Shown here piece by piece: positions 48,018 to 57,333 of a stretch of 64,000 nucleotides of DNA. The DNA is taken from the NCBI GenBank assembly GCA_965200685.1, contig OZ241379.1, forward strand, positions 2,232,001-2,296,000. Reading direction: 5' to 3'. The notes under the pieces were generated by a model that was not told the origin of the DNA, did no database searches, and saw only the letters and a list, made by a program, of their open reading frames with translations. The translations under genes and the position numbers were made by a program. Source of the stretch: Bin5 sp965200685 (GTDB lineage: Bacteria; Chloroflexota; Anaerolineae; Caldilineales; Caldilineaceae). Within the stretch, counting starts at the first letter, position 1; each line of letters opens with the position of its first letter.

Positions 48018-50081
48018 ATGACTGATTCAATCCCACCAGCACATACCAATCGCCTCGCCGATGAAACATCCCCCTATCTTTTACAGCATGCCCACAATCC
48101 GGTGGACTGGTATCCCTGGGGGCAGGAGGCCTTAGCCCTTGCACAGGCTGCCGACAAACCTATCTTCCTCAGCATTGGCTACAGTGCCTGCCATTGGTGT
48201 CATGTAATGGAGCGGGAAAGTTTTGAAAACGAACAGACTGCCATGTTGATGAACGATCATTTCATCAACATTAAGGTGGACCGGGAAGAACGTCCGGATC
48301 TGGATGCCATCTATATGGAAGCGGTCCAGGCAATGACCGGCAGCGGTGGCTGGCCCATGAGTGTCTTCCTCACCTCAACGGGACAACCCTTCTACGGTGG
48401 CACCTATTATCCACCCCAACCCCGTTATGGGATTCCTTCCTTTCCGCAGGTGCTGCTGGCGGTGTCCGCAGCATACAAAAGCCGCCGGGACGACATTGAA
48501 GGCCAGGCCCAACGGCTGACCGAAGCCCTGCACCGCTCTGGCACTTTATCCGCCAGTAGTGGCGAACTCAGCACAGAGATCCTCAATGAGGCCACGAGCA
48601 AGCTCCTACACTATTTTGATGAGCAGCACGGCGGTTTCGGCGACCAGCCCAAATTTCCCCAGCCGATGACCCTAGAGTTCGCCATGAGTCAGTACAGGCG
48701 CAGCGGCAATCTGGACGTTCTGTACATCGCCGAACATACCCTGCAACAGATGGCCGAGGGAGGGATTTATGACCAGATCGGTGGGGGCTTCCATCGGTAT
48801 AGTGTCGACCGGGTCTGGTTGGTCCCCCATTTTGAGAAGATGCTGTACGACAACAGCCAACTGCTGCGGGCCTACCTCCATGCTTGGCAGATCACAGGAC
48901 GGGCCTACTATCGCCAGATCATTGACGAGACTGTTGATTACGTCCTGCGGGAGATGACCGCGCCGCAAGGAGGGTTCTACAGCACCCAAGACGCGGATAG
49001 CGAAGGCGAAGAAGGCAAATTTTTCGTCTGGACAGCTAACGAAATCGCAGAGATTCTGGGGAAAGAGGACGCTGCCCTGCTCGGCCACTACTACGGCGTT
49101 ACAGCTATGGGTAACTTTGAAGGCAAGACGATTCTGCACATCACACGGCCCCTCACAGAAGTGGCAGAGCAAGCGGGGCTCTCTGTTGATGCTGCCAAGG
49201 AACGGCTGTCGGTAGCCCAGCAGAAACTGTTCATGGAACGAGAGAAGCGAGTGAAACCGGGCCGAGATGAGAAGATTTTGACCGAATGGAACGGCCTGAT
49301 GATCCATGCGCTGGCGGAAGTCGGCGTTGTTCTTGGCCGGCAGGACGCGCTGGAGGCCGCCCAAAAAGCGGCAAGGTTCATCCTAGATAAGATGCGCCAA
49401 GACAATGGTCTCCTCTTCCGCAGCTACAAAGACAACCAAGCTCGCTTTAACGCCTACCTAGAGGATTACGCCGCTCTCATCCGTGGGCTGCTCGCTCTCT
49501 ACGAGTCCACGTTCGATCTACGCTGGCTAGGCGAGGCAGTCCGCCTGACAAAAGTGATGCAGTCCCAATTTGAGGATGAACTACGGGGCGGATTCTACCA
49601 GACAGGCAGAGCGCACGAACAGCTAGTCGTCCGGCGCAAGGATTTCATCGACAACGCCATCCCAAGCGGCAATTCCATGGCCGCTGAATCGCTACTGCGC
49701 CTAGCAAAGCTGACCGGGAACCACAACTACCGCCGCCAAGCAGCCCGCATCCTGCACCTGATGGCTGCAGCCATGCAAGGGCAGCCTACCGGCTTCGGAC
49801 GCATGCTCACAGCACTAGATGATTTTCTCACCAACAGCCAGGAGGTCGTGCTAGTCGGCCCTCTGGACGACCCCCGTACCCAAGCAATGCTGCAAGAGGT
49901 GCGCCGCCATTACCTGCCCCATACTGTCCTAGCCCTAAAGGAGCCGAATACCGAGAACCCTCTGCCCCTGTTCGAAGGCCGTACCCTCGTACAGGGACAA
50001 CCCACCGCCTACGTGTGTGAAAATTATGCCTGCAAGCTGCCGGTAACAGGCGTTGATGAGTTAGGCCAATTGCTTGTATAG
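48018..50081 (+). CDS. YyaL/SSP411-type protein: thioredoxin-like domain plus alpha/alpha-toroid (DUF255)
   Basis: 687 residues. The N-terminal thioredoxin-like domain begins NRLADETSPYLLQHAHNPVD and carries the redox motif in SIGYSACHWCHVMERESFEN (CHWC, about residues 60). The rest is an (alpha/alpha) barrel like N-acylglucosamine 2-epimerases (FHRYSVDRVWLVPHFEKMLY, ILTEWNGLMIHALAEVG, SGNSMAAESLLRLAKLTG). Cytoplasmic, very widely conserved; the biochemical role is not known. Starts GGAGCAGCC ATG. Single gene. Confidence 0.95.
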   Translation: MTDSIPPAHTNRLADETSPYLLQHAHNPVDWYPWGQEALALAQAADKPIFLSIGYSACHWCHVMERESFENEQTAMLMNDHFINIKVDREERPDLDAIYMEAVQAMTGSGGWPMSVFLTSTGQPFYGGTYYPPQPRYGIPSFPQVLLAVSAAYKSRRDDIEGQAQRLTEALHRSGTLSASSGELSTEILNEATSKLLHYFDEQHGGFGDQPKFPQPMTLEFAMSQYRRSGNLDVLYIAEHTLQQMAEGGIYDQIGGGFHRYSVDRVWLVPHFEKMLYDNSQLLRAYLHAWQITGRAYYRQIIDETVDYVLREMTAPQGGFYSTQDADSEGEEGKFFVWTANEIAEILGKEDAALLGHYYGVTAMGNFEGKTILHITRPLTEVAEQAGLSVDAAKERLSVAQQKLFMEREKRVKPGRDEKILTEWNGLMIHALAEVGVVLGRQDALEAAQKAARFILDKMRQDNGLLFRSYKDNQARFNAYLEDYAALIRGLLALYESTFDLRWLGEAVRLTKVMQSQFEDELRGGFYQTGRAHEQLVVRRKDFIDNAIPSGNSMAAESLLRLAKLTGNHNYRRQAARILHLMAAAMQGQPTGFGRMLTALDDFLTNSQEVVLVGPLDDPRTQAMLQEVRRHYLPHTVLALKEPNTENPLPLFEGRTLVQGQPTAYVCENYACKLPVTGVDELGQLLV

Positions 50082-50188
50082 GCCTTGTGTCTCTTGTAAT
50101 GGCATTCACAATTGGCTTTCCGTTTGTAATAAACGACTAAATCATGTGTAATAGCCTACATTGACCGCGCAATAGGAATGAATGTGCC

Positions 50189-51265
50189 ATGTTTTCAGAA
50201 GTCAAAATTAAGAATTTCCGCTTGTTTTCAGATTTTCACATAACTGATCTGGCGCAAGTGAATCTGGTTGTTGGCCTAAACAACAGTGGCAAAAGCAGTC
50301 TCTTAGAAGCCATCTACCTTCTTGCAAATCAGAATGAGCCAGCAACGATTTTTGAGTTACTTACGCGCCGTGGAGAAATGATCGTTCCCCCAGAAGTGCA
50401 AAGACGAGGAATGCGTCGGGGATATCAGCTATCACATCTTTTCTTCGACCACCATCTAACGTATGAAGAACGGATTGAAATCACCGGAACGAACATTCGG
50501 AAACTCCGTTTGGATATGTTTTTGATAGCAGGGGTACAACAGCGTTCACTCTTTAATCTTGAAGACGCAGATGAAACGTTACCAACTGATCAGCTTATTT
50601 TGGACTACGGTGAAGAGAAACAATTCTCTTTCCCTGTGTATGGAGATGAGATTGTAGAAAGCCGTCCTTCTCAATTTTGGAGACGCTCAGAAACGCCAGA
50701 TAGCTTACCAGTTCATCTTGTTACAACCGAATATTTAGACTACGAGCGCATGGCATTTTTATGGGACAATATTACATTGACCGAAAAGGAGGCGAATGTT
50801 GTCAAAGCACTCAAGATTTTAGAGCCAGCAGTACAAAGAATTAGCTTTACCAGCCGCAGAACATCAAATAGCGGGATTCTCGTAAAATTAGACGATCCGA
50901 ACATTCGAGTTCCTCTTGGAAATTTAGGAGATGGAATGCGACGGGTGTTAGCCGTCATCGCATCTTTGGTAAATGCAGAGAATGGGATTCTCTTGGTAGA
51001 TGAGATTGATACCGGTTTGCATCACACTGCGCTCGAAGATGTCTGGAATGTCGTATTTGAAACGGCTGCCACCCTGAACATTCAGGTCTTCGCCACAACA
51101 CATAGCTGGGATTGTGTGAAAGCATTTAGTCATGCCTTAAAGGCACGGGCTGCTGAGGTCGGAAAGCTGTTTCGTGTTGAACGAGAACAGCAGAATGTCC
51201 ATGCCATTGCCTATCAAGCGGAAGATCTAGCTATTGCTATGCGTCAGCATATTGAGGTGAGGTAG
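50189..51265 (+). CDS. AAA ATPase of the RecF/OLD-like (AAA_15/21) class
   Basis: 358 residues. The SMC/ABC-type ATPase head is complete: KIKNFRLFSDFHITDLAQVN start, Walker A GLNNSGKS (29-36), signature LGNLGDGMRRVLAVIASLV, Walker B NGILLVDEIDTGLHHTALED (near 270) and the switch ATTHSWDCVKAF. No coiled coil is inserted. A TOPRIM-like DUF3226 gene follows after 4 bp. Base composition is clearly lower in G+C than the neighbours (one sampled 60-base line is 40 percent against 62 percent in sppA), which suggests transfer. Such ATPase-TOPRIM pairs are known from OLD, Gabija and PARIS-type defence systems; activity here is inferred. Confidence 0.85.
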   Translation: MFSEVKIKNFRLFSDFHITDLAQVNLVVGLNNSGKSSLLEAIYLLANQNEPATIFELLTRRGEMIVPPEVQRRGMRRGYQLSHLFFDHHLTYEERIEITGTNIRKLRLDMFLIAGVQQRSLFNLEDADETLPTDQLILDYGEEKQFSFPVYGDEIVESRPSQFWRRSETPDSLPVHLVTTEYLDYERMAFLWDNITLTEKEANVVKALKILEPAVQRISFTSRRTSNSGILVKLDDPNIRVPLGNLGDGMRRVLAVIASLVNAENGILLVDEIDTGLHHTALEDVWNVVFETAATLNIQVFATTHSWDCVKAFSHALKARAAEVGKLFRVEREQQNVHAIAYQAEDLAIAMRQHIEVR

Positions 51266-51269
51266 TTGA

Positions 51270-51908
51270 GTGCCTATTGAAAGAAGACCTGTAGCTGAGT
51301 TACTCGTTGAAGGGAAAAACGATCAGCATATCGTTTGGGCCCTCTGTAAACACTATGAGATACCGCAGGTGTTTTCCGTAGAGCAGCGTGATGGTATTGA
51401 CGAACTTCTGGATAGTATTTCAATTCGAGCCAAGACTGCTGGCTTATATGCGCTCGGCATTATGGTAGATGCGGACGGAAATCTGCATTCTCGCTGGCAA
51501 GCAATAAAAGAATGCCTAGGTAAGATAGGCTATCAACAACTACCTGATGGACCACAAGAAAAGGGCATGGTCCTACAACAAGAGAACAAACCCCGGATTG
51601 GTTTATGGATTATGCCAGACAATAAACTCCCGGGAATGATTGAGGATTTCAGCCGATTTCTAATTGATGAAGCAGACCCTTTACTCACAGAAGCTGAAAG
51701 TATCTTGCAACAGATAGAAAGTCGCCGGATTCACCGCTATAAGATATCCCATCGCGCTAAGGCACTCATCCACACTTGGCTTGCTTGGCAAGATCCCCCG
51801 GGAATGCCGATGGGTCAAGCTATCACTGTAAAGGCACTAAACCCAGATTCACCAATTGCTCAAGAATTTGTGAGCTGGCTACAGTGTCTCTTCGTGGATA
51901 ACGTTTAA
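51270..51908 (+). CDS. DUF3226 (TOPRIM-like) protein, partner of the ATPase
   Basis: 212 residues. A TOPRIM-type core is visible: the acidic residue in AELLVEGKNDQHIVWAL (E14) and the metal-binding pair in ALGIMVDADGNLHSRWQAIK (D67, D69), followed by RIGLWIMPDNKLPGMIEDF. The C-terminal part (about 140-212) is helical with KISHRAKALIHTWLAWQDPP. Starts at a GTG with GAGGTGAGG just upstream, so it is translated with the ATPase. DUF3226 proteins are commonly encoded beside AAA ATPases. It shares the low G+C of its partner. Likely nuclease or regulator; not proven. Confidence 0.82.
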   Translation: MPIERRPVAELLVEGKNDQHIVWALCKHYEIPQVFSVEQRDGIDELLDSISIRAKTAGLYALGIMVDADGNLHSRWQAIKECLGKIGYQQLPDGPQEKGMVLQQENKPRIGLWIMPDNKLPGMIEDFSRFLIDEADPLLTEAESILQQIESRRIHRYKISHRAKALIHTWLAWQDPPGMPMGQAITVKALNPDSPIAQEFVSWLQCLFVDNV

Positions 51909-51910
51909 CC

Positions 51911-51945
51911 CCAATGGAGAGCAGTTACTCTCCAGGAATTACTGC
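51911..51945. repeat. Palindromic repeat, copy 4 (after the DUF3226 gene)
   Basis: TGGAGAG-CAGTTA-CTCTCCA hairpin followed by GGAATTACTGCAG. Begins 3 bp after the DUF3226 stop codon. Aligns with copy 1 over about 31 bases with six differences and shares GAGCAGTTACTC exactly with copy 6. Confidence 0.75.
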
Positions 51946-51961
51946 AGTTTAAGGATCAGTT

Positions 51962-53746
51962 ATGAGATTGGTCGGCAGAAGTATTGGTGGGCTTTTTCGG
52001 GGGATATCCCTGCTATGGCAGGTTTTCATCTGTGGGCTCTTGAACCTACGCCGCAGCCTGTCCCCAAGCAGTCGCGCCGATTACGTACAGTTCGAGATTT
52101 CCGGCTCTCTGCTAGAACGGAATCCCCAGCAACCTTGGTATTTCTCATTTCTGCCTTTTGGCCGGCCGGGCCTCACCTTTGAAACCCTACATCATGCCAT
52201 GCGCCAGACTGCCGCTGACCCCAATGTCAGCGGCGTACTCTTTCTGGTCAAAGGTGTCCAACTTAGCCTCGCCCAGGCCCAAAGCCTCACGGATCTCTGC
52301 CAGCGTTTCCGCCACTGGGACAGAGAGTTTCATCCCAATGCCCCGGCCAAGGAAGTTGTCGTCTTTCTGGAAACCTGCAGCAACGCCGAATATGTGATGG
52401 CCGTAGCTGCGGACCGCATCTTTATGCCCCGACTCACCGATTGGTCTGTCGTCGGCTTACGCACCGAACCGGTCTTTCTGGCCGACCTGCTGCACAGGCT
52501 GGGTGTGCAAGCGGAGGTGGTAAAAGTGGCCCCCTGGAAAACCGCCTACGACAATCTCGAACGCTCCGAAATCAGCTCTGCCCACCGGAAACAGTTCGAG
52601 TGGTTGCTGGATAGTTGGTATGAAGATATTGTCACGCCCATTAGCAAAGGCCGGTCCATCAGCGAAGAGCAGACCCGTTCCGCCATCAACAGAGCACCTC
52701 TGACCGCCGATGAGGCCAAAGACCTGCGCCTGATCGATGGCTTTGCCTACGAAGACCAACTGCCAATGGTGCTGGCACTGGCGAACAGAAATGCCCGGAT
52801 TCTGTCATTTGAGAGGGCCCGACCCACCCTCTACCGTCGCCCCCGACGCCGACACAGAAAGAGCATCGGGGTGATTTCCCTGAGTGGTGCGATCACCAGC
52901 GGCAAAAGCCGCCGCTTTCCCGGCAACCTGCCCCTCCTCGGCAATAGCACTGTCGGTAGCACAACTGTCCAGCATCTGGTTCGGGCTGGCCTAGAGGACG
53001 ACCGCCTGGCCGGCATTCTGTTGCACATTGATTCTAGCGGCGGATCAGCCCTAGCGAGCGATCTGATCTGGCGAGAACTCTCTCTGCTATCCCGCAAAAA
53101 ACCACTGGTCGCCTACCTAGGCGACATAGCGGCCAGCGGAGGCTACTACGTAGCCCTGCCTGCACAGAGGATTGTCTGTCAGCCTGCGACCCTTACAGGC
53201 AGCATCGGCGTCATTACAGCCAAACTCGTCACCAACGAAGCCTTCACAAAGATTGGGGTGAATCGCTTCTCTATGCAGCGGGGCAAGAATGCCGACATCT
53301 ACTCAGACAGCCATCCATGGCGGGAAGAGCAGCGGGACAGAATCAAAGAATATGTACACTACTCCTACCGCAATTTTAGGGAACGGGTAGCAGATGCCCG
53401 GCAACTGTCCTTTGAATCCCTCGACCCTATCTGTGGCGGACGAGTGTGGACCGGCAGGCAGGCCCATGTACACCGGCTGGTAGACGAGTTAGGAGATTTC
53501 GCCAGAGCCATCGACATCCTATGCGAACTCGCAGACCTACCCCAAGATGGCTCCGTTCCGATTCGACAAGTCATAGCAGACCAGCCCAAGACATCTCGTT
53601 CCAAACGCAGCCTAGGTGCAGGGCATGACCTAGCAGAACTAACCAATACACTGCTTACCATTCTGCAGGGGGATGTTTCCTCTCTTTTAGGGCAGGACCG
53701 TATCTGGCTGTTAGCCGATGGTTTGCCCAAGACAAAACCCCAGTGA
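51962..53746 (+). CDS. sppA: Signal peptide peptidase SppA, two-domain (67K) type
   Basis: 594 residues, tandem S49 domains. The catalytic lysine is in the first domain (VAPWKTAYDNLERSE, K193) and the serine in the second (YLGDIAASGGYYVALPAQRI, S392), the arrangement of E. coli SppA. Membrane association is through the N-terminal hydrophobic helix (ISLLWQVFICGLLNL). It degrades signal peptide remnants in the membrane. AAGGATCAGTT precedes the ATG. The stop codon is the first part of palindromic repeat copy 5. Confidence 0.94.
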   Translation: MRLVGRSIGGLFRGISLLWQVFICGLLNLRRSLSPSSRADYVQFEISGSLLERNPQQPWYFSFLPFGRPGLTFETLHHAMRQTAADPNVSGVLFLVKGVQLSLAQAQSLTDLCQRFRHWDREFHPNAPAKEVVVFLETCSNAEYVMAVAADRIFMPRLTDWSVVGLRTEPVFLADLLHRLGVQAEVVKVAPWKTAYDNLERSEISSAHRKQFEWLLDSWYEDIVTPISKGRSISEEQTRSAINRAPLTADEAKDLRLIDGFAYEDQLPMVLALANRNARILSFERARPTLYRRPRRRHRKSIGVISLSGAITSGKSRRFPGNLPLLGNSTVGSTTVQHLVRAGLEDDRLAGILLHIDSSGGSALASDLIWRELSLLSRKKPLVAYLGDIAASGGYYVALPAQRIVCQPATLTGSIGVITAKLVTNEAFTKIGVNRFSMQRGKNADIYSDSHPWREEQRDRIKEYVHYSYRNFRERVADARQLSFESLDPICGGRVWTGRQAHVHRLVDELGDFARAIDILCELADLPQDGSVPIRQVIADQPKTSRSKRSLGAGHDLAELTNTLLTILQGDVSSLLGQDRIWLLADGLPKTKPQ

Positions 53747-53791
53747 CGAGTGTATTGATGGAGAACATGTACGCGCCACGAATCACTGCTG
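53741..53791. repeat. Palindromic repeat, copy 5 (starts at the sppA stop codon)
   Basis: CAGTGACGAGTG (53741-53752) faces CACGAATCACTG (53777-53788) around TATTGATGGAGAACATGTACGCGC. GCCACGAATCACTGC (53775-53789) is a perfect 15-base match to the reverse complement of copy 2. The sppA TGA (53744-53746) is inside the left arm. Confidence 0.75.
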
Positions 53792-53804
53792 TTCGGAGAT
53801 AGAT

Positions 53805-55046
53805 ATGTTAGATGTAGAAGAAATCCGTTGGCAGTTTCCAGCCTTACAAGAGACATATAACGGCCATCCAGCCATCTTTTTCGACAATCCCGGTGGTACG
53901 CAAGTACACAGCACTGTCATTACGGCAATGACCGATTACCTGACCCGCTGCAATGCCAACACCCACGGGCTGTTTGAGACCAGCCGGCGCACGGATGCAG
54001 TGATCAGGGCTGCACATCAGGCTGTTGCGGATCTTCTCGGCTGTGATGCGGATGAAGTCATCTTTGGCAACAATATGACAAGCCTCACATTTCACCTCAG
54101 CCGCTCTCTGGCCCAGGAACTACAACTAGGTGCTGAAGTGGTGGTAACCCGGCTCGACCACGACGCCAATATAATGCCCTGGGTCCTGGCTGCTCAAGAG
54201 CAGGGCGCGAACGTCCAATGGGTGGATGTGGACGTAGAGACCGGTGCCCTAGATATGGAGGATTTTCGCCGCAAGATCACACTGCGTACGAAACTTGTGG
54301 CGGTCGGCTACGCCAGCAATGCGACCGGCACAATCAACGATATTGCCACGGTCATCGGCTGGGCCAGAGAAGTGGGCGCGCTCACATTTGTAGATGCTGT
54401 GCAGTATGCGCCCCATGGCTTGATCGATGTGAAGGCCCTGCACTGTGACTTTCTGGCTTGCTCCGCCTATAAGTTCTTCGGCCCCCATAGCAGCCAACTT
54501 TACGGCAAGCGGGAACATCTGCAACGACAGCGAGCCTATCAGGTACGGCCTGGCGGAGATCAGCCGCCGGGCAAGTGGGAGACCGGTACCCAAAACCACG
54601 AAGGGATGGCCGGCGTGATCGCGGCTATCGACTACCTGGCCGCGCTCGGCGTCAAGTACGGCGTAGCCCGCGCTAGGGACAGCAGACGACAGAAGCTGGT
54701 AGCGGCCTGGGCAGTCATCCAAGACTATGAACAGATGCTGGTCGAACGGTTGATTACCGGCCTGCTCACTATACCGGGAATGCGTATCTATGGCCTGACG
54801 GACCGGGTGGATTGGGGCCGCCGGGTGGCAACGGTGGCCGTACGCAAAAGCGGAACCACACCCGAACAGTTGGCCCAAGCTCTGGCAGATGAGAATATCT
54901 TTGCCTGGAATGGCAATTTTTACGCGCAGTCTGTCAGTGAAAGGATGGGAGTGGAGGACAGTGGCGGCTGGCTGCGGCTGGGCCTAGTCCATTATAATAC
55001 TGTCGAAGAGATCGACAGCTGTCTACATGTGCTGGACACAGTATAG
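53805..55046 (+). CDS. Cysteine desulfurase-like aminotransferase class V protein
   Basis: 413 residues. PLP enzyme of fold type I close to the SufS/CsdA branch: LDVEEIRWQFPALQETYNGH, FFDNPGGTQVHSTV, NANTHGLFETSRRTDAVIRA, the PLP lysine in FLACSAYKFFGPHSSQLYGK and TGTQNHEGMAGVIAAIDYLA. It differs from true desulfurases by lacking an obvious active-site Cys loop near RLGLVHYN, and matches the cysteine-desulfurase-like subgroup whose substrate is unknown. Start at the ATG at 53805 with GGAG 8 bases upstream. No SUF genes nearby. Confidence 0.88.
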   Translation: MLDVEEIRWQFPALQETYNGHPAIFFDNPGGTQVHSTVITAMTDYLTRCNANTHGLFETSRRTDAVIRAAHQAVADLLGCDADEVIFGNNMTSLTFHLSRSLAQELQLGAEVVVTRLDHDANIMPWVLAAQEQGANVQWVDVDVETGALDMEDFRRKITLRTKLVAVGYASNATGTINDIATVIGWAREVGALTFVDAVQYAPHGLIDVKALHCDFLACSAYKFFGPHSSQLYGKREHLQRQRAYQVRPGGDQPPGKWETGTQNHEGMAGVIAAIDYLAALGVKYGVARARDSRRQKLVAAWAVIQDYEQMLVERLITGLLTIPGMRIYGLTDRVDWGRRVATVAVRKSGTTPEQLAQALADENIFAWNGNFYAQSVSERMGVEDSGGWLRLGLVHYNTVEEIDSCLHVLDTV

Positions 55047-55248
55047 CCTAGACGACCAAATGCGAAAATTCAAATGATTTGCTAATACTAGCCATATATC
55101 ATACTTACGAAAATGCAGTATAGTTAGAAATGTATGCCTTCGGGATACGAAGGGAATCATTGTGTACAAAGTCTTGATACTGTCTCATTACTGGAGACCG
55201 GAAATTATCGCAACATTAGTATGACTTGGCTTAGGAGGTCAAACACAA

Positions 55249-57156
55249 ATGGCAAAGATTATTGGCATTGATCTGGGAACAACCAATAGCGTCGTCGCTG
55301 TCATGGAGGCGGGTAACCCTGCGGTTGTCGCCAATGCGGAGGGCAACCGTACAACCCCGTCCGTCGTCGCCTTCTCCAAAAACGGCGAACGTCTCGTGGG
55401 TGTGACAGCAAAGCGGCAGGCGGTCGTCAATCCGGAGAACACAGTCTATTCTGTAAAACGTCTGATGGGGCGTCGCATTCAGGATGCTGAAACGAAACGC
55501 ACCCAAGCGATGGTACCGTACGCCATTATTGAGGGCTCCAATCACGATGCCCGAGTGCGAATACCGATTAAGGATAAAGTCTATACGCCCCAAGAAATAA
55601 GTGCGATGATCCTCAGCAAGCTCAAGCGGGATGCAGAGTCTTATTTGGGAGAAGATGTGAAACAGGTAGTGATCACAGTGCCTGCCTACTTTAATGACAG
55701 CCAGCGTCAGGCCACCAAAGATGCCGGGCAGATCGCTGGTCTGGAGGTGCTGCGTATCATCAATGAACCGACAGCTGCAGCCCTGGCCTATGGCCTGGAC
55801 AAAAATGAGGACGAGACGATTCTGGTCTTTGACCTAGGCGGTGGCACCTTTGATGTCTCGGTTCTGGAGGTCGGCGATGGGGTCATTGAGGTGAAGGCTA
55901 CCAACGGCGACACCCACCTCGGCGGTGATGATTGGGACGAACGCATCGTCCGCTGGCTCACGGAAGAGTTCAAAAAAGAACAGCGCATCGATCTCAGCCA
56001 GGACCGGCAAGCTCTGCAGCGTCTGCGGGAAGCAGCAGAAAAGGCAAAGATCGAACTTTCTAGCATGCCCCAGACTGAGATCAATCTGCCCTTTATCACC
56101 GCGGACAGCACAGGGCCGAAACATTTGCAATTGACCCTGAGTCGCAGCAAGTTCGAGCAGTTGACCGCTGATCTCGTTGAACGGCTCAAGAGACCATTCC
56201 ATGCAGCCCTGAAGGACGCCGGCCTTACAGCTAGTTCCCTAGACGAAGTGGTGCTTGTCGGCGGCTCCACCCGTATGCCCATGATTCAGGAGCTGGTCAC
56301 GGTCCTGACCAATAAAGACCCCCATAAGGGTGTCAATCCTGACGAAGTGGTGTCCGTGGGGGCCGCTCTGCAGGCCGGTGTCCTCGGTGGCGAGGTCAAG
56401 GACCTGTTGCTACTGGATGTGACACCTCTGAGCCTGGGCCTGGAGACCTTGGGCGGTGTCATGACAACCCTCATCCCCCGCAATACGACGATTCCGACGA
56501 AAAAGACGGAAACCTATAGCACTGCGGAAGACAACCAAACAGCTGTGGACATTCACGTTTTGCAGGGCGAGCGGCCCATGGCGGGTGCCAACAAAACCCT
56601 CGGCCATTTCCGGCTAGATGGAATCCCACCGGCCCCCCGAGGTGTTCCACAGGTCGAGGTGACCTTTGACATAGATGCCAATGGCATCCTGAATGTGCTG
56701 GCCAGGGACAAGGCCTCAGGCAAGGAGCAGAGCATTCAGATCACGGCCTCCACCAATCTCGGCGACGATGAAGTGGAACGGCTGGTGCGAGAAGCCAAGG
56801 AGAATGAGGCTGTCGATCTACAACAACGACAACTGGTAGAAAGCCGCAATGCCGCTGATAGCCTGATCTATGCCACAGAGAAATCCCTGCAAGATCTGGG
56901 CGAAAAAGTACCAGACTCTGACCGGGAACAGATCGAGCAGACGATCAGTGACCTACGGGAGGCTACGGAGGGCGAAGATCTACAGCGCATTAAGAGCCTG
57001 ACAGAGCAACTACAGCAGGTGAGCGCAGCCCTAGCCCAGCAGATGTACCAGCAGACTGAAGGGAACGGGGCCGGCCCGAATATGAGCGGTGGTGCTGATG
57101 GTACGGGGCAAGCGAATGACGAGGATGTGGTGGAAGGTGAGTTTCGCCAAGTTTAA
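55249..57156 (+). CDS. dnaK: Chaperone DnaK (Hsp70)
   Basis: 635 residues. ATPase domain: KIIGIDLGTTNSVVAVMEAG, VITVPAYFNDSQRQATKDAG, ILVFDLGGGTFDVSVLEVGD and VVLVGGSTRMPMIQELV. Substrate-binding domain after the LLLLDVTPLSLGLETLGGVM linker; C-terminal lid and an acidic tail ending NDEDVVEGEFRQV. AGGAGG lies about 10 bases upstream of the ATG. grpE is not adjacent; the dnaJ-type gene follows 177 bp downstream after a strong hairpin. No CIRCE (TTAGCACTC-N9-GAGTGCTAA) is present in the 5' region; a small CCTTCG-GGATA-CGAAGG hairpin (55137-55153) is. Confidence 0.97.
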   Translation: MAKIIGIDLGTTNSVVAVMEAGNPAVVANAEGNRTTPSVVAFSKNGERLVGVTAKRQAVVNPENTVYSVKRLMGRRIQDAETKRTQAMVPYAIIEGSNHDARVRIPIKDKVYTPQEISAMILSKLKRDAESYLGEDVKQVVITVPAYFNDSQRQATKDAGQIAGLEVLRIINEPTAAALAYGLDKNEDETILVFDLGGGTFDVSVLEVGDGVIEVKATNGDTHLGGDDWDERIVRWLTEEFKKEQRIDLSQDRQALQRLREAAEKAKIELSSMPQTEINLPFITADSTGPKHLQLTLSRSKFEQLTADLVERLKRPFHAALKDAGLTASSLDEVVLVGGSTRMPMIQELVTVLTNKDPHKGVNPDEVVSVGAALQAGVLGGEVKDLLLLDVTPLSLGLETLGGVMTTLIPRNTTIPTKKTETYSTAEDNQTAVDIHVLQGERPMAGANKTLGHFRLDGIPPAPRGVPQVEVTFDIDANGILNVLARDKASGKEQSIQITASTNLGDDEVERLVREAKENEAVDLQQRQLVESRNAADSLIYATEKSLQDLGEKVPDSDREQIEQTISDLREATEGEDLQRIKSLTEQLQQVSAALAQQMYQQTEGNGAGPNMSGGADGTGQANDEDVVEGEFRQV

Positions 57157-57199
57157 CCTCCACCCGAAGCCTAGGATGGGCAGACTAGGTAACGATACA

Positions 57200-57227
57200 T
57201 GAAACCGGGCATCAATGCCCGGTTTCA
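57200..57227. other. Perfect hairpin after dnaK
   Basis: TGAAACCGGGCAT (57200-57212) and ATGCCCGGTTTCA (57215-57227), 13 bp separated by only CA. There is no T tract on either side. Probably a transcript 3'-end stabiliser or weak terminator between dnaK and the dnaJ-like gene. Confidence 0.7.
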
Positions 57228-57333
57228 CGCTATTGGCACATATTCAGGTTTTTATAGTATTATGTGTGAATCGTGACTAGGAATATAACTGGGTTGCGAG
57301 TTTATCAACAAAAATGTATCGGAGAACCAGGCA

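Noticed and set aside
55047..55248. CIRCE heat-shock operator before dnaK
   Set aside because: No TTAGCACTC-N9-GAGTGCTAA match even allowing several changes; only a small hairpin is there.
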